Source: Albidovulum inexpectatum
GTDB taxonomy: Bacteria > Pseudomonadota > Alphaproteobacteria > Rhodobacterales > Rhodobacteraceae
Assembly: GCF_002927635.1 (NCBI RefSeq)
Contig: NZ_PRDS01000001.1
Location: 186,001 to 250,000, forward strand
Length of the DNA stretch: 64,000 nucleotides
Reading direction: 5' to 3'
Shown here in pieces: positions 17,474 to 26,729 of this stretch. The position numbers and the translations under genes are program-made. Position 1 is the stretch's first letter; the number at the start of each line of letters is the position of its first letter. Under the pieces are notes generated by a model, which ran no database searches, had not been told where the DNA came from, and saw only the letters and a program-made list of their open reading frames with translations.

Positions 17474-17514
17474 TTGTCGGCGCGCCCCCGATCCCTTACT
17501 TCTGAAACGTTCAG
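17474..17514 (+). promoter_or_regulatory. possible promoter and operator of the RND operon
   Basis: TTGTCG (17474-17479) and a weak TACTTC (17497-17502) are 17 bp apart. CTGAA-ACG-TTCAG, a perfect 5+5 bp palindrome, occupies 17502-17514 right over the expected transcription start. That arrangement suits repression by a TetR-like protein. No regulator gene lies next to it. Confidence 0.3.
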
Positions 17515-17581
17515 TTCAAGATGGCGCCCGGCGGCCAGTGTTGTCGGGATGTGCCGGTTCGCTGCGGACGGGAATTGCGAC

Positions 17582-18649
17582 ATGAAACTGCCGATTTATG
17601 CTCTCGCCCTTGTCGCGGCGCTGTCAACGCCGCTAAGGGCCGCGCCGCCGCTTGCCGTCGAAATCGTGACCGCCGAGGCATTGCCCGTGGAACGCAGCTA
17701 TTCGCTGACGGGCGAGGCACGGGCCCGCGACTCGCTGTCGGCGTCGTTCCCCACCGGCGGGCGCATCGCCGAGATCCTGGTCGATGTGGGCGACAAGGTC
17801 GATGAAGGCGCCATTCTGGCGCGGCTCGAGTCGGTTCAGCAGGAACAGGCCCTGGTTGCCGCCGAGGCGGGCCTGTCCACGGCAAGGGCCGACTACCGCC
17901 AGGCGGTCGAGGATCTGCGCCGTCAGGAGGCACTGCTGGAACGCGGCGCCACGACCCGGATTGCCCGGGATCAGGCCGAGGACGCCCTGCGCATTGCCGA
18001 GGGCGCCCTGGCCCAGGCCGAAGCTCAGCTGGATCGCGCGCGCAAGGCCTTGGAGGATACCGTGCTGCGCTCACCGGGTCCTGCGACGGTCACGGCCCGC
18101 TGGGCCGAGCCGGGAGAGGTCATCGGCGCAGCCCAACCGGTGCTGGAACTGGCGATCGGGGACGGGATGGAGGCGCGCTTTGACGTGCCCGAAATCATGC
18201 TTACCGAAGGTCCCACACCAGGTCCTTCGACCAAATCCGTCATTCTGACCGAGATTGACGGCCCCGAAACCGAATTCACGGGCCATCTGACCGAGGTTTC
18301 CCCCGTCATCGATCCGCACACCGGAACGGTCGTCGTGATCGTGGAGATCGACAATCCTCCGCCGACGCTTTCCTATGGAGACCCGGTCCGGGGGACCGTC
18401 ACGATCACGGGAGACAGCCGCATCGCGATTCCGTGGCAGGCCCTGACGGCCACGGCGGAAGGCCCGGCGGTATGGACCGTGAACCCCGATACCATGCAGG
18501 TATCGCTGACCCCGATCACGGTCGAACGCTATGAGAACGGCCTGGTCTATGTCGGTGCCGGATTGCAGGAGGGGGCAATGGTCGTGGGACGCGGAGCGCA
18601 GCTTCTTTATCCCGGGCGTCAGGTCACCGCGGCGGAGGCGGGCCAATGA
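17582..18649 (+). CDS. RND efflux periplasmic adaptor (membrane fusion protein), first copy
   Basis: A 355-residue HlyD/AcrA-family adaptor. A signal peptide (MKLPIYALALVAALSTPLRA) is followed by the lipoyl/barrel-sandwich half (GGRIAEILVDVGDKVDEGAILARLES), a coiled-coil hairpin (about 80-145) and the matching barrel half with the beta-barrel domain. Longer reading frames exist upstream, but the ATG at 17582 gives a proper signal peptide. No lipobox cysteine is seen. Its stop overlaps the next adaptor's start (ATGA). It should bridge the inner-membrane RND pump to an outer-membrane channel, which is not encoded here. Confidence 0.88.
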   Translation: MKLPIYALALVAALSTPLRAAPPLAVEIVTAEALPVERSYSLTGEARARDSLSASFPTGGRIAEILVDVGDKVDEGAILARLESVQQEQALVAAEAGLSTARADYRQAVEDLRRQEALLERGATTRIARDQAEDALRIAEGALAQAEAQLDRARKALEDTVLRSPGPATVTARWAEPGEVIGAAQPVLELAIGDGMEARFDVPEIMLTEGPTPGPSTKSVILTEIDGPETEFTGHLTEVSPVIDPHTGTVVVIVEIDNPPPTLSYGDPVRGTVTITGDSRIAIPWQALTATAEGPAVWTVNPDTMQVSLTPITVERYENGLVYVGAGLQEGAMVVGRGAQLLYPGRQVTAAEAGQ

Positions 18650-19710
18650 AGGCGATACCGATTTTCCTGGCGGGACTGCTGGCCGCTCAACCCGTGCTGG
18701 CGGAACAGACGGCGCCAGCCGATCACCCGCGCCCGGTCGTTTCGGTACTGGCGCAGACGCGCGCCGAATTGCCTTCGGGTTATATCGGTACGGTCGCGGC
18801 AAGGATTGTCAGCGATCTTGGCTTTCCGCTGGCCGGAACGCTGGCCGAGCGGCCGGTCGAGATCGGCGATGTCGTCGCCCGGGGCGATCTGATCGCGCGG
18901 CTCGATCCCGAAGAGCTGGAGGCCGACCTGCGCTCGGCCGAGGCGGGTGTGATCGTCGCGCGGGCGCAGCTGCGATCGGCCCAGGACGCGGTCGAGCGCG
19001 CGCGCAAACTGCTGGAACGCGGTGTCGGGGCAAAGACGCGCCTCGAGGATGCCGAACGCGCCCTGGTCGCGGCGCAGGCACGGATGGACCAGGCGATCGC
19101 CACCCGCAACCGGGCGTCGGACCTGCTGAACCTGGCCACGCTGCGCGCGCCGCAGGACGGGGTGGTGACGGCGGTCCTGGTCGAACCGGGCGCTGCCGTC
19201 TCGGCGGGCCAGCCTGTTGTCTCGCTTGCGGGCACCGGCGAACGGGAAATCGTCATCGACGTGACCGAACAGGACGCGGCATCCATCGCCAGCGACGCCG
19301 AATTCGTCGCGCGCCTTGTCGTCAATCCCGAAATCGAAACCGTGGCAACACTGGATCGGATCGACCCGGTTGCGGCACAGACGACCCGTACGCGCCGCGT
19401 ACACCTGCGCCTGAGAGAGCCGGACCCGGCATTCCGGCTGGGGGCGCTTGTGCAGGTCAGTGCCCGGGCGCGAGATGAAGGGCGTATCATCCTGCCCCGC
19501 ACGGCGGTGCTGGAAACCGCCGATGGCGCCGCCGTCTGGGTGGTGGACCGGTCAGATGACCGGGTGCACCTGACCCCGGTCACCATCGCTGCATCGGGCG
19601 ACGATTTCGTCGTGATCGAGACAGGCCTTGCCCCCGGGGCCGAGGTCGTCACAAAGGGCATCCATTCGCTGAAGGACGGGCAGATCGTCGGCCCGAGTTA
19701 CCGGAAATGA
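18646..19710 (+). CDS. RND efflux periplasmic adaptor, second copy
   Basis: A 354-residue adaptor of the same family as its upstream neighbour. The signal peptide is MKAIPIFLAGLLAAQPVLAE. Lipoyl half-motifs are FPLAGTLAERPVEIGDVVARGDLIARLDPEEL and LRAPQDGVVTAVLVEPGAAVSAGQ (discussed as two motifs, each shortened by eye), flanking an Arg/Ala-rich coiled-coil hairpin. It overlaps both neighbours by 4 bp (ATGA), so the three genes are a tight translational unit. Two different adaptors with one pump suggest a heteromeric adaptor ring, as in MdtABC-type variations, though there it is the pump that is duplicated. Confidence 0.88.
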   Translation: MKAIPIFLAGLLAAQPVLAEQTAPADHPRPVVSVLAQTRAELPSGYIGTVAARIVSDLGFPLAGTLAERPVEIGDVVARGDLIARLDPEELEADLRSAEAGVIVARAQLRSAQDAVERARKLLERGVGAKTRLEDAERALVAAQARMDQAIATRNRASDLLNLATLRAPQDGVVTAVLVEPGAAVSAGQPVVSLAGTGEREIVIDVTEQDAASIASDAEFVARLVVNPEIETVATLDRIDPVAAQTTRTRRVHLRLREPDPAFRLGALVQVSARARDEGRIILPRTAVLETADGAAVWVVDRSDDRVHLTPVTIAASGDDFVVIETGLAPGAEVVTKGIHSLKDGQIVGPSYRK

Positions 19711-22700
19711 AACGCTTCAATCTCTCTGACTGGGCGCTGCAGCACCGGTCCTTCGTCTGGTTCCTGATGATCGTCTCGCTGGTCGGCGGGATCATGGCCT
19801 ATGTGCAGATCGGACGCGAGGAAGATCCCCAGTTCGCCATCAAGACCATGATCATCACCGCCGCCCTGCCCGGCGCGACGGTGCAGGAAACGCTGACCCA
19901 GGTCACCGAGCGCATCGAGAAGAAGCTCGAGGAACTGGGCGAGCTGGACCATACGCGATCGGTCACCCGTCCCGGCGTGGCAATCGTCTATGTCGAGCTT
20001 CTGCCCACCACCCGGTCGGGCGAGTTGCCGCGCATCTGGCAGAAGGTGCGCAACATGATGGCCGATATCCGGGCGGACTTCCCGGCCGAATTCGCGGGCT
20101 TCCAGTTCAACGACAATTTCGGCGACGTGTTCGGCAATCTCTATGCCTTCACCGCCGACGGCTTTACCCCCCGCGAACTGCGCGACGAGGTCGAACGGGT
20201 CCGCCGCGCCGTTCAGGCCCTGCCCGATGCCGGCAAGGTCGAGATCTTCGGCACCCGCGACGAGGTGATCTATCTGGAATTCTCGACCGAACGCCTTGCG
20301 GCGCTGGGGCTGAACCAGCAGGCGGTACAGGCGACGCTGGCCTCGCAGAACGCGATCCTGCCGTCGGGAGTGATCGAATCTGGCCCCGAACGCATTCTGG
20401 TGCGTCTGGGCGGACAGTTCTCGGGCACCGAGAGTCTCGAGCAGATCAACCTGCGCGTCGGCGACCGCTTCTTCCGGCTGGCCGATGTCGCGACCATCCG
20501 GCGCGGCTATGAAGACCCGCCGGCCGAGATGTTCCGCTATCGTGGTCAGGATGCGATCGGACTGGCCGTCGGCATGAAGGCCGGCGCGAACATCCTGGAA
20601 TTCGGCAAGGAACTGGACCGCGTGATGGCCGAGGCTCAGGCCAGCCTGCCCATCGGCATCGAGATCCACCAGATCGCCAATCAGCCCCATGTCGTGGACG
20701 AGGCGGTGGGCCATTTCCTGCAGGCCTTGCTGGAGGCCGTGCTGATCGTGCTTGCGGTCAGCTTCGTCAGCCTGGGCGTGCGGGCAGGGCTGGTGGTCAG
20801 CATGACGATCCCGATGGTGCTGGGGATCACCTTTGTCATCATGCATTATTCGGGCTTCACGCTGCAGCGGATCTCGCTGGGCGCCCTGATCATCGCGCTG
20901 GGCCTTCTGGTCGATGACGCGATGATCGCGATCGAAACCATGATCGCCCGGCTGGAAAAGGGCGAAAGCCTGAACCGCGCGGCCTCCTATGCCTGGACAT
21001 CGATCGCCTGGCCGATGCTGACCGGAACGCTGGTGACTGTGGCGGGCTTCATCCCGATCGGTCTGAACAACTCGGCGGCGGGCGAGTTCACCTTCTCGCT
21101 CTTCGTGGTGATCGCGGTTTCGCTGCTGATCTCGTGGATCGTCGCGGTGCTGTTCGCGCCGCTTCTGGGCGTCACCTTCCTGCCCGAGAAACTGAAACAC
21201 GCCCATGCCGAGCCGGGCCGCCTGCGCCGCGCCTTCCACCGGGTGCTGCGCTGGGCCATGATTCACCGCTGGGCCACGATCGGCCTGACGGTCGCGGCCT
21301 TTGCCCTTTCGGTCTGGGGAATGCGGTTCGTCGAACAGCAATTCTTCCCCAATTCCGACCGGCCCGAATTGCTGGTCGATGTCGCCCTGCCCCAGAACGC
21401 CACGATCGACGAGACCTCGGCCCAGATGGCGCGGCTGGAAAGCTACCTGCAGGACAACCCGCATGTCGAATACTGGGCGGCTTATGTCGGGCGCAGCGCA
21501 CCGCGCTTCCTGCTGGCCTATGATGTACTGACGCCGGGGCCGAATGTCGGGCAGATCGTGATCCAGACCCCTTCGGTCGAGGACCGAAACGCCCTGCAGG
21601 CGCAGTTGCGCGACGTCGCGGCGCGCGAATTTCCGGGCGTGGATGTCTTCGTGAAGTTCCTCGAGATCGGGCCGCCCGTCGGCCGCCCCGTGCAATACCG
21701 CATCTCGGGGCCGGATATCGACGTGCTTCGCGACCGGGCGCGGGATCTTGCCGCGGTGGTCGCCACCGATCCGCGGCTGCGCGACATCGTGATGGACTGG
21801 AACGAACCCGCGCGCGTGATCCGCGTGGACATCCTGCATGACCGGGCGCGTCAGCTGGGCATCGCCACGACCGATATCGCCAACGCGCTGTACACCATCT
21901 TCGACGGCGCCACGGTGACCGAGCTGCGCGACGCCACCTATCTGATCGACATCCGCGCCCGCGGGGACGAGCAATCGCGCGGCTCGATCGAAGCGCTGGA
22001 AAGTCTGCAACTTGCGACCGGATCCGGGCGGGCGATCCCGCTGCGCTCGGTCGCAACCTTCGGCTACGAGACCGAACAGCCGGTGATCAACCAGCGCAAC
22101 CGGATGCCCACGATCACCGTCAAGGCCGCGATCGAGGGCAAGGCGCAGCCCGCCACCATCGTCAAGGCGCTGGAGGATGACATCGCGGCCTTCGCGGCCA
22201 CGCTGCCCTTTGGATACCACGTCGAGGTCGGCGGTTCGGTCGCCGAAAGCGCCAAGAGCCAGGCGCCGATCGCGGCGGTCGTGCCGCTGATGGTGCTGAT
22301 CATGCTGACGCTGATCATGATCCAGATGCAAAGCTTCCGGCTGACCTTTGTGGTGCTTTGCGTGGCGCCGCTGGGGCTGATCGGCGTGGTCGCGGCACTT
22401 GTACCATCCCGCGCGCCTCTGGGCTTTGTCGCGATCCTTGGGGTTCTGGCGCTGGTGGGCATCCTGATCCGCAACTCGGTGATCCTGGTGGACGAAATCG
22501 AGGCGCTGAAGGCGAAAGGCGTTGCCACCTGGGATGCCGTGTTTCAGGCGACCGATACCCGCGCGCGCCCGATCCTGCTGACCGCGGCGGCGGCGAGCCT
22601 TGCCCTGATCCCGATCTCGCGTCAGATCTTCTGGGGGCCGATGGCCTACGCGATGATGGGTGGCATCATCGCGGGCACGGTGATCACGCTCGTCTTCGCA

Positions 22701-22745
22701 CCCGCGCTGTATGTCGCGGTCTTCCGGGTGCGCCCGCAGGCATGA
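19707..22745 (+). CDS. RND family efflux permease (AcrB/MMPL superfamily, HAE-type)
   Basis: A 1012-residue inner-membrane proton-driven pump. The layout is typical: TM1 near residues 12-32, a large periplasmic porter loop, a block of TMs around 335-540, the second porter loop, and final TMs near 855-1005. TM4 contains the proton-relay pair in GLLVDDAMIAIE. Length is right for a single full pump. It follows two adaptor genes with an ATGA overlap and ends 6 bp before an IS remnant. The porter sequence does not tell me the substrate; metals look unlikely and organic solutes more likely. Confidence 0.92.
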   Translation: MKRFNLSDWALQHRSFVWFLMIVSLVGGIMAYVQIGREEDPQFAIKTMIITAALPGATVQETLTQVTERIEKKLEELGELDHTRSVTRPGVAIVYVELLPTTRSGELPRIWQKVRNMMADIRADFPAEFAGFQFNDNFGDVFGNLYAFTADGFTPRELRDEVERVRRAVQALPDAGKVEIFGTRDEVIYLEFSTERLAALGLNQQAVQATLASQNAILPSGVIESGPERILVRLGGQFSGTESLEQINLRVGDRFFRLADVATIRRGYEDPPAEMFRYRGQDAIGLAVGMKAGANILEFGKELDRVMAEAQASLPIGIEIHQIANQPHVVDEAVGHFLQALLEAVLIVLAVSFVSLGVRAGLVVSMTIPMVLGITFVIMHYSGFTLQRISLGALIIALGLLVDDAMIAIETMIARLEKGESLNRAASYAWTSIAWPMLTGTLVTVAGFIPIGLNNSAAGEFTFSLFVVIAVSLLISWIVAVLFAPLLGVTFLPEKLKHAHAEPGRLRRAFHRVLRWAMIHRWATIGLTVAAFALSVWGMRFVEQQFFPNSDRPELLVDVALPQNATIDETSAQMARLESYLQDNPHVEYWAAYVGRSAPRFLLAYDVLTPGPNVGQIVIQTPSVEDRNALQAQLRDVAAREFPGVDVFVKFLEIGPPVGRPVQYRISGPDIDVLRDRARDLAAVVATDPRLRDIVMDWNEPARVIRVDILHDRARQLGIATTDIANALYTIFDGATVTELRDATYLIDIRARGDEQSRGSIEALESLQLATGSGRAIPLRSVATFGYETEQPVINQRNRMPTITVKAAIEGKAQPATIVKALEDDIAAFAATLPFGYHVEVGGSVAESAKSQAPIAAVVPLMVLIMLTLIMIQMQSFRLTFVVLCVAPLGLIGVVAALVPSRAPLGFVAILGVLALVGILIRNSVILVDEIEALKAKGVATWDAVFQATDTRARPILLTAAAASLALIPISRQIFWGPMAYAMMGGIIAGTVITLVFAPALYVAVFRVRPQA

Positions 22746-22751
22746 CGCCTA

Positions 22752-22768
22752 GGTCACACACTCATGAA
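22752..22768 (+). repeat. left terminal inverted repeat of the IS remnant
   Basis: GGTCACACACTCATGAA reads inward from the RND side. It pairs with the right end with mismatches at positions 3, 7 and 8. Confidence 0.75.
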
Positions 22769-22822
22769 TTGCTAGCGGCGTTTGAGGAATGCTGATTCAC
22801 TTCTGGGAAAGAGGAGAGCAGC

Positions 22823-23458
22823 ATGTCTCAACGTCGCTACGATCTGACCGACTTCGAATGGTCGATCATCGAGCCGCTTCTGCCGAACAAGCCGCGCGGG
22901 GTGCCGCGGGTCGATGACCGGCGTGTCCTGAATGGCATCTATTGGCGACTGCGGACCGGATCGCCCTGGGCCGATATTCCCGAGCGCTACGGCCCCTATA
23001 CGACCTGCTACAATCGATTTGTGCGATGGACGAAGCTGGGAGTCTGGGATCGGATATTCGAGGCGGTATCCGCAGCTTATGAGGGGTCGGAACAGTCGGT
23101 GGACAGTTCTTCCATCCGCGTTCACCAGCACGGGGCCAACGCAAAAAGGGGGGCCAGGCGCCCGCCGGCGCTGGACCGCGAAACCTACAAGCGGCGCAAC
23201 CGGATCGAACGATTTTTCTCCAAGCTCAAGCACTACCGGGCCATCGCAACCCGATACGAAAAACACGACGCCAATTTCCTCGCCCTCATCAAACTCGCCG
23301 CAACACGCTTCTGGTTGCGCGTTCATGAGTCGGTGTCCTGGGCCGACGGAAGACCCGGGGCCCGGGACAGCCGGGCGATCAGGCGCGCGCGGGCTTCGGG
23401 CAAGGGGCGATGCAGGTCGCGCAGCAGGCGGTGTTCGAGAAACCAGCCAGTTGTCTGA
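22823..23458 (+). pseudogene. IS5-family transposase, central deletion
   Basis: The N-terminus (MSQRRYDLTDFEWSIIEPLL) and a good GAGGAG ribosome site are intact. The first catalytic Asp (VDSSSIRVHQH) and the final Glu region (RNRIERFFSKLK) remain, but HQHGANAKRGA runs straight into PPALDRETYKRRN. About 80 residues with the middle Asp are gone, so the protein cannot be an active DDE transposase. The reading frame stays open through the junction. The original C-terminus probably ended at VHESVS inside the right repeat (23338); the frame now runs another 120 bp into recO antisense. Confidence 0.82.
23322..23338 (-). repeat. right terminal inverted repeat of the IS remnant
   Basis: On the minus strand it reads GGACACCGACTCATGAA. 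It encodes the last residues and the TGA stop of recO on that strand and the last transposase residues on the other. Confidence 0.75.
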
Positions 23459-24072
23459 AGCGCCGCGACCAGCTCGGCATTGTCGCGCGGCACGCCGCCG
23501 CGCAGGCAAGGCGGAAGCTGCAGCAGCCGGTCCGCCCATTCGGCCCCGGCCGCCCGTGACACGGCGCGCCCCGATCGCGGACTGACCCAGGCAAGATCCT
23601 GGTCGCTGCCCGTGACCGCGCAGGCCGACAGGTCCAGCCCGTAGCCCAGATCGTCAAGCAGCAACATTTCCCACCGCAGATAGGCCGCGCGCCAATCCTG
23701 CCCGGCAGCCATCGCATCCAGCAACGCGACCGTCCCGGCATAAAGCCTCCTGTGCGGCTCTCGCTCGGGCAGGGTCACGTGCAGCAAGGCGCAAACCGAA
23801 TTCAGTCCCGCAAGGGCATCGGCGTCGGACAGGATCGCCGCCCGCGATCGGACAGGTTCGACCGCGAAGGTGCCGATATGCTCCTCCAGCCGGCCGCGCC
23901 ACGTGACATCGACCTGCGAACCGGGCTGCAGGACACCGGCCATCCTGCGCGATGTCGCCCCGCGCACCACGCCCGCGTGACGCCCGTGGTCATGGGCAAA
24001 GACCTCGACGATCGCCGAGTTCTCGCCATGCCGGCGCAAGGTCAGGAGAAGTCCGTGATCCCGCCATTCCAT
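23323..24072 (-). CDS. recO: DNA repair protein RecO
   Basis: A 249-residue recombination mediator that helps load RecA onto SSB-coated gaps with RecF and RecR. The N-terminal OB fold is recognisable ([20 protein letters not shown], then [17 protein letters not shown]), followed by the all-helical domain. Zinc-binding cysteines seen in some RecO proteins are not evident. ATG 24072 starts the conserved opening; upstream codons belong to an unlikely extension. The last codons (Gln-Asp-Thr-Asp-Ser-stop) lie inside the right end of the IS remnant. The natural C-terminus has therefore been replaced, probably without harm because the C-terminus is variable. Confidence 0.87.
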   Translation of the reverse strand: MEWRDHGLLLTLRRHGENSAIVEVFAHDHGRHAGVVRGATSRRMAGVLQPGSQVDVTWRGRLEEHIGTFAVEPVRSRAAILSDADALAGLNSVCALLHVTLPEREPHRRLYAGTVALLDAMAAGQDWRAAYLRWEMLLLDDLGYGLDLSACAVTGSDQDLAWVSPRSGRAVSRAAGAEWADRLLQLPPCLRGGVPRDNAELVAALQTTGWFLEHRLLRDLHRPLPEARARLIARLSRAPGLPSAQDTDS

Positions 24073-24185
24073 CACATCACCTGTCCGTCCGCCTGCACAT
24101 TCACGACGTCGCGCGCGCGTTCCGCCACCTCTTGCCCCGCCCGACTTGCTGCGCCACTGTGCAGGCAAAGCACCGGGGAGAGGCC

Positions 24186-24869
24186 ATGACAATATCCGTC
24201 TGCATCTTCGACGCCTATGGCACACTTTTCGACGTATCCGCCGCCGCGCGCGAGGCCGCCGCAGAGCCCGGATGCGAATCCCTGGCCAGGCTTTGGCCCA
24301 CCCTGTCGGATCGCTGGCGCGCCAAGCAACTGGAATACAGCTGGCTGCGCGCGATCATGGGGGAACACACGGATTTCTGGCAGGTGACGCAGGACGCGCT
24401 GGACTGGGCGATGGAATCGCTCGACCTTGCGGATAACTCGCTGCGCGCGCGTCTTCTGGATCTTTATCGCCGATTGTCGTCCTATCCCGAAGTGCCCGCG
24501 ATGCTGACGCGCCTGCGTGACGCAGGCCTGCCCGCCGCCATCCTGTCGAACGGATCGCCTGGCATGCTGGGCGACGCCGTGCAGTCGGCGGGGATCGGCG
24601 ATCTTCTTGCCGATGTCCTGTCCGTCGAAAGCGTGGGCGTCTTCAAGCCCGACGCGCGTGTCTATGGCCTGGTGATCGACCGGTTCGGATGCCCGCGCGA
24701 CCAGGTATTGTTCGTGTCGTCGAATGGCTGGGATGCGGCCGGCGCCGCGCATTATGGCTTTCGGACGGCCTGGGTGAACCGCGCGGGCGCCCCCGTCGAT
24801 CGTCTGCCCGCCCGGCCGGAACATGTCCTGTCCGACCTGTCCACGATCCCCGACCTCGCCCTGACATGA
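24186..24869 (+). CDS. haloacid dehalogenase type II (L-2-haloacid dehalogenase)
   Basis: A 227-residue HAD-superfamily hydrolase that would convert (S)-2-haloacids to (R)-2-hydroxyacids. The nucleophile Asp is residue 9 in FDAYGTLFD. The substrate-site segment KQLEYSWLR, the serine in LSNGSP, the Lys in KPDARVY, and [12 protein letters not shown] match the family's catalytic positions closely, which is stronger evidence than the fold alone. It begins a run of plus-strand genes, divergent from recO, and overlaps the following hydrolase by ATGA. The natural substrate may not be halogenated. Confidence 0.86.
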   Translation: MTISVCIFDAYGTLFDVSAAAREAAAEPGCESLARLWPTLSDRWRAKQLEYSWLRAIMGEHTDFWQVTQDALDWAMESLDLADNSLRARLLDLYRRLSSYPEVPAMLTRLRDAGLPAAILSNGSPGMLGDAVQSAGIGDLLADVLSVESVGVFKPDARVYGLVIDRFGCPRDQVLFVSSNGWDAAGAAHYGFRTAWVNRAGAPVDRLPARPEHVLSDLSTIPDLALT

Positions 24870-25705
24870 CTTTGCATTACTTCACCGCTTCGGACGGCGC
24901 GCGTCTTGCCTGGCGCGACGATGGCGCGGGGCCGCCGGTCCTGTGCCTTGCCGGGTTGACCCGTTCGGGGCGCGACTTCGATTTCCTTGTGCCGCATCTG
25001 GTACATCGTTTCCGCATGATACGGCCCGATTATCGGGGGCGGGGCGATTCCGAATGGACCGGTGGGGCGACCTATACGGTCGAGCGCGAGGCGCGCGACG
25101 TGCTGGAGCTGATGGACCACCTTGGTATCGATCGCGCGGCGATCATCGGCACATCGCGCGGCGGATTGATCGGCATGGCGCTGGCGGCCGGGGCACATGG
25201 CCGGATGGCCGGTCTGTGCCTGAACGACATCGGCCCGGTAATCGAACGCGCGGGACTTGAACGCATCAAGGACTATGTCGGCCGCAACCCGGCCGCGCGC
25301 AGCCTGGACGAAATTGCCCGGAAACTGCCCGCCGCGATGCCGGAATTCCGCAATGTCCCACCCGAGCGTTGGCGCGCCTTTGCCGAACGGCAATACGAAG
25401 AGACGCCACAGGGCTTGCGCATCCGATATGACCCCGAACTGCGCCAATCGTTCCTTCAGGCGTTTTCCGCCCCCCCGGCGGACCTGTGGCCCCTGTTCGA
25501 TGCCTGCGCGGGCCTGCCGCTGGCATTGATCCGGGGAGCCAATTCCGACCTTCTTTCCCCCGAAACGGTGGCCGCGATGCGCGCGCGCAGGCCCGACATG
25601 ATCGTGGCAGAGGTGCCCGACCGCGGGCATGTGCCCTTTCTGGACGAACCCGAGGCGCTGGCCGCCATCGATGCCTGGCTGGAGGCAACATGGACATCGG
25701 CATGA
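24866..25705 (+). CDS. alpha/beta hydrolase
   Basis: A 279-residue hydrolase. The oxyanion region LCLAGLTRSGRDFD, the nucleophile elbow GTSRGG (Ser near 94), an acid residue in IRGANSDLL, and the catalytic His in PDRGHVPFLDEP make up a complete triad. The ATG overlaps the dehalogenase stop (ATGA), so the two are coupled. The 3' end overlaps the next gene by 16 bp. Substrate specificity cannot be read from the sequence; esters or lactones are likely. Confidence 0.85.
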   Translation: MTLHYFTASDGARLAWRDDGAGPPVLCLAGLTRSGRDFDFLVPHLVHRFRMIRPDYRGRGDSEWTGGATYTVEREARDVLELMDHLGIDRAAIIGTSRGGLIGMALAAGAHGRMAGLCLNDIGPVIERAGLERIKDYVGRNPAARSLDEIARKLPAAMPEFRNVPPERWRAFAERQYEETPQGLRIRYDPELRQSFLQAFSAPPADLWPLFDACAGLPLALIRGANSDLLSPETVAAMRARRPDMIVAEVPDRGHVPFLDEPEALAAIDAWLEATWTSA

Positions 25706-26661
25706 TCGAAGCCGCCGCCGGACGGTTGCAGGGCGTTGCGCTGCGCACGCCGCTGTTGAACTCGCCCTTTCTGGACCGGATCGCGGGCCGGCGGGTTTGG
25801 GTCAAGGCGGAATGCCTGCAACATACCGGCTCCTTCAAGCTGCGGGGCGGATGGTCGGCGGTGTCGGCGCTGCCGATACCGCAGCGTGCGCGGGGCGTCA
25901 TCGCCATATCCTCGGGCAACCATGCCCAGGGCGTGGCCTTTGCCGCCAGCCGTCATGCCGCGCCCTGTGTGATCGTCATGCCCTCGGACGCGCCGCGATT
26001 GAAAATCGACAATACCCGCGCCTATGGGGCCGAGGTCGTGCTGTATGACCGTGCAACCGGCGACCGCGAAGCGATCGGCGCGGCTCTGGCCGAAGAGCGC
26101 GGCCTGACCATGATCCGCCCCTATGACGAACCGCAGGTCATCGCCGGTCAGGGCACGGTGGGGCTCGAGATCGCCGCGCAGGCAGCCGAGCATGGCGTGA
26201 GCCGGGCGCAGGTGCTGGTGCCCTGCGGCGGCGGCGGGCTGACGTCGGGAATCGCGCTTGCGCTGGAGGCACGGGCGCCGGGCCTGAAGGCGCGCCCGGT
26301 CGAGCCCGTCGGATTCGACGATGCAAGACGATCGCTTGCCTCTGGCCGGATCGAACGGAACACGCGCACGACCGGGTCGATCTGCGATTCCATCGTGACG
26401 CCAGCACCAGGCGAGCTGACCTTTCCGATCATGGCACGATTGTGCGCGCCCGGCCTGGCGATCACCGATGACGAGGCAATGGCCGCGATGGCCCTGGCCT
26501 TTGCACGCCTTCACGTCGTGATCGAGCCGGGCGGAGCGGCGGCCCTTGCCGCCGCGCTGTTCCACCCCGACGAGATCGAGGGCGACGACGTCATCGTCGT
26601 CGCCTCGGGCGGCAATGTCGATCCCGCGCTGTTCAGTCGCGCGCTCGAACGTTTCGGCTGA
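25690..26661 (+). CDS. PLP-dependent threonine/serine dehydratase-like enzyme
   Basis: A 323-residue fold-type II PLP enzyme. The PLP lysine lies in HTGSFKLRG, SSGNHAQGVA binds the substrate carboxylate/phosphate side, and VPCGGGGLTSG is the glycine-rich phosphate loop. It lacks the C-terminal ACT regulatory domain of biosynthetic IlvA, so it resembles catabolic threonine dehydratase, serine racemase or hydroxyaspartate dehydratase. ATG 25690 has GGAGG immediately upstream and begins inside the preceding hydrolase gene. Sitting among catabolic genes, it probably deaminates a hydroxy-amino acid to a keto acid. Confidence 0.85.
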   Translation: MDIGMIEAAAGRLQGVALRTPLLNSPFLDRIAGRRVWVKAECLQHTGSFKLRGGWSAVSALPIPQRARGVIAISSGNHAQGVAFAASRHAAPCVIVMPSDAPRLKIDNTRAYGAEVVLYDRATGDREAIGAALAEERGLTMIRPYDEPQVIAGQGTVGLEIAAQAAEHGVSRAQVLVPCGGGGLTSGIALALEARAPGLKARPVEPVGFDDARRSLASGRIERNTRTTGSICDSIVTPAPGELTFPIMARLCAPGLAITDDEAMAAMALAFARLHVVIEPGGAAALAAALFHPDEIEGDDVIVVASGGNVDPALFSRALERFG

Positions 26662-26729
26662 TCCCCCTTGCCCCGCCCGGAACGTCGGCGCAGCCTGACA
26701 AGGACAATCTCATCCCAAGGAAACACCGC

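Larger units (their letters stand above)
22752..23338 (+). mobile_element. internally deleted IS5-family insertion sequence remnant
   Basis: 587 bp bounded by imperfect 17-bp terminal inverted repeats (14 of 17 positions match) and containing a shortened IS5-family transposase gene. Full-length relatives have transposases of about 250-270 residues. Here the central part, including the second catalytic aspartate, is missing. No clear target-site duplication remains: TA precedes the left end and TG follows the right end. It is wedged between the stop of the RND pump and the 3' end of convergent recO. It cannot move by itself but might be mobilised in trans. Confidence 0.82.

Noticed and set aside
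19698-22331. 877-codon minus-strand open frame opposite the RND pump
   Set aside because: Antisense shadow of a canonical RND permease; Asp/His/Arg-rich low-complexity translation with no motif.
22746-22822. Target-site duplication of the IS remnant
   Set aside because: Left flank TA and right flank TG differ; no duplicated YTAR-type site can be shown.
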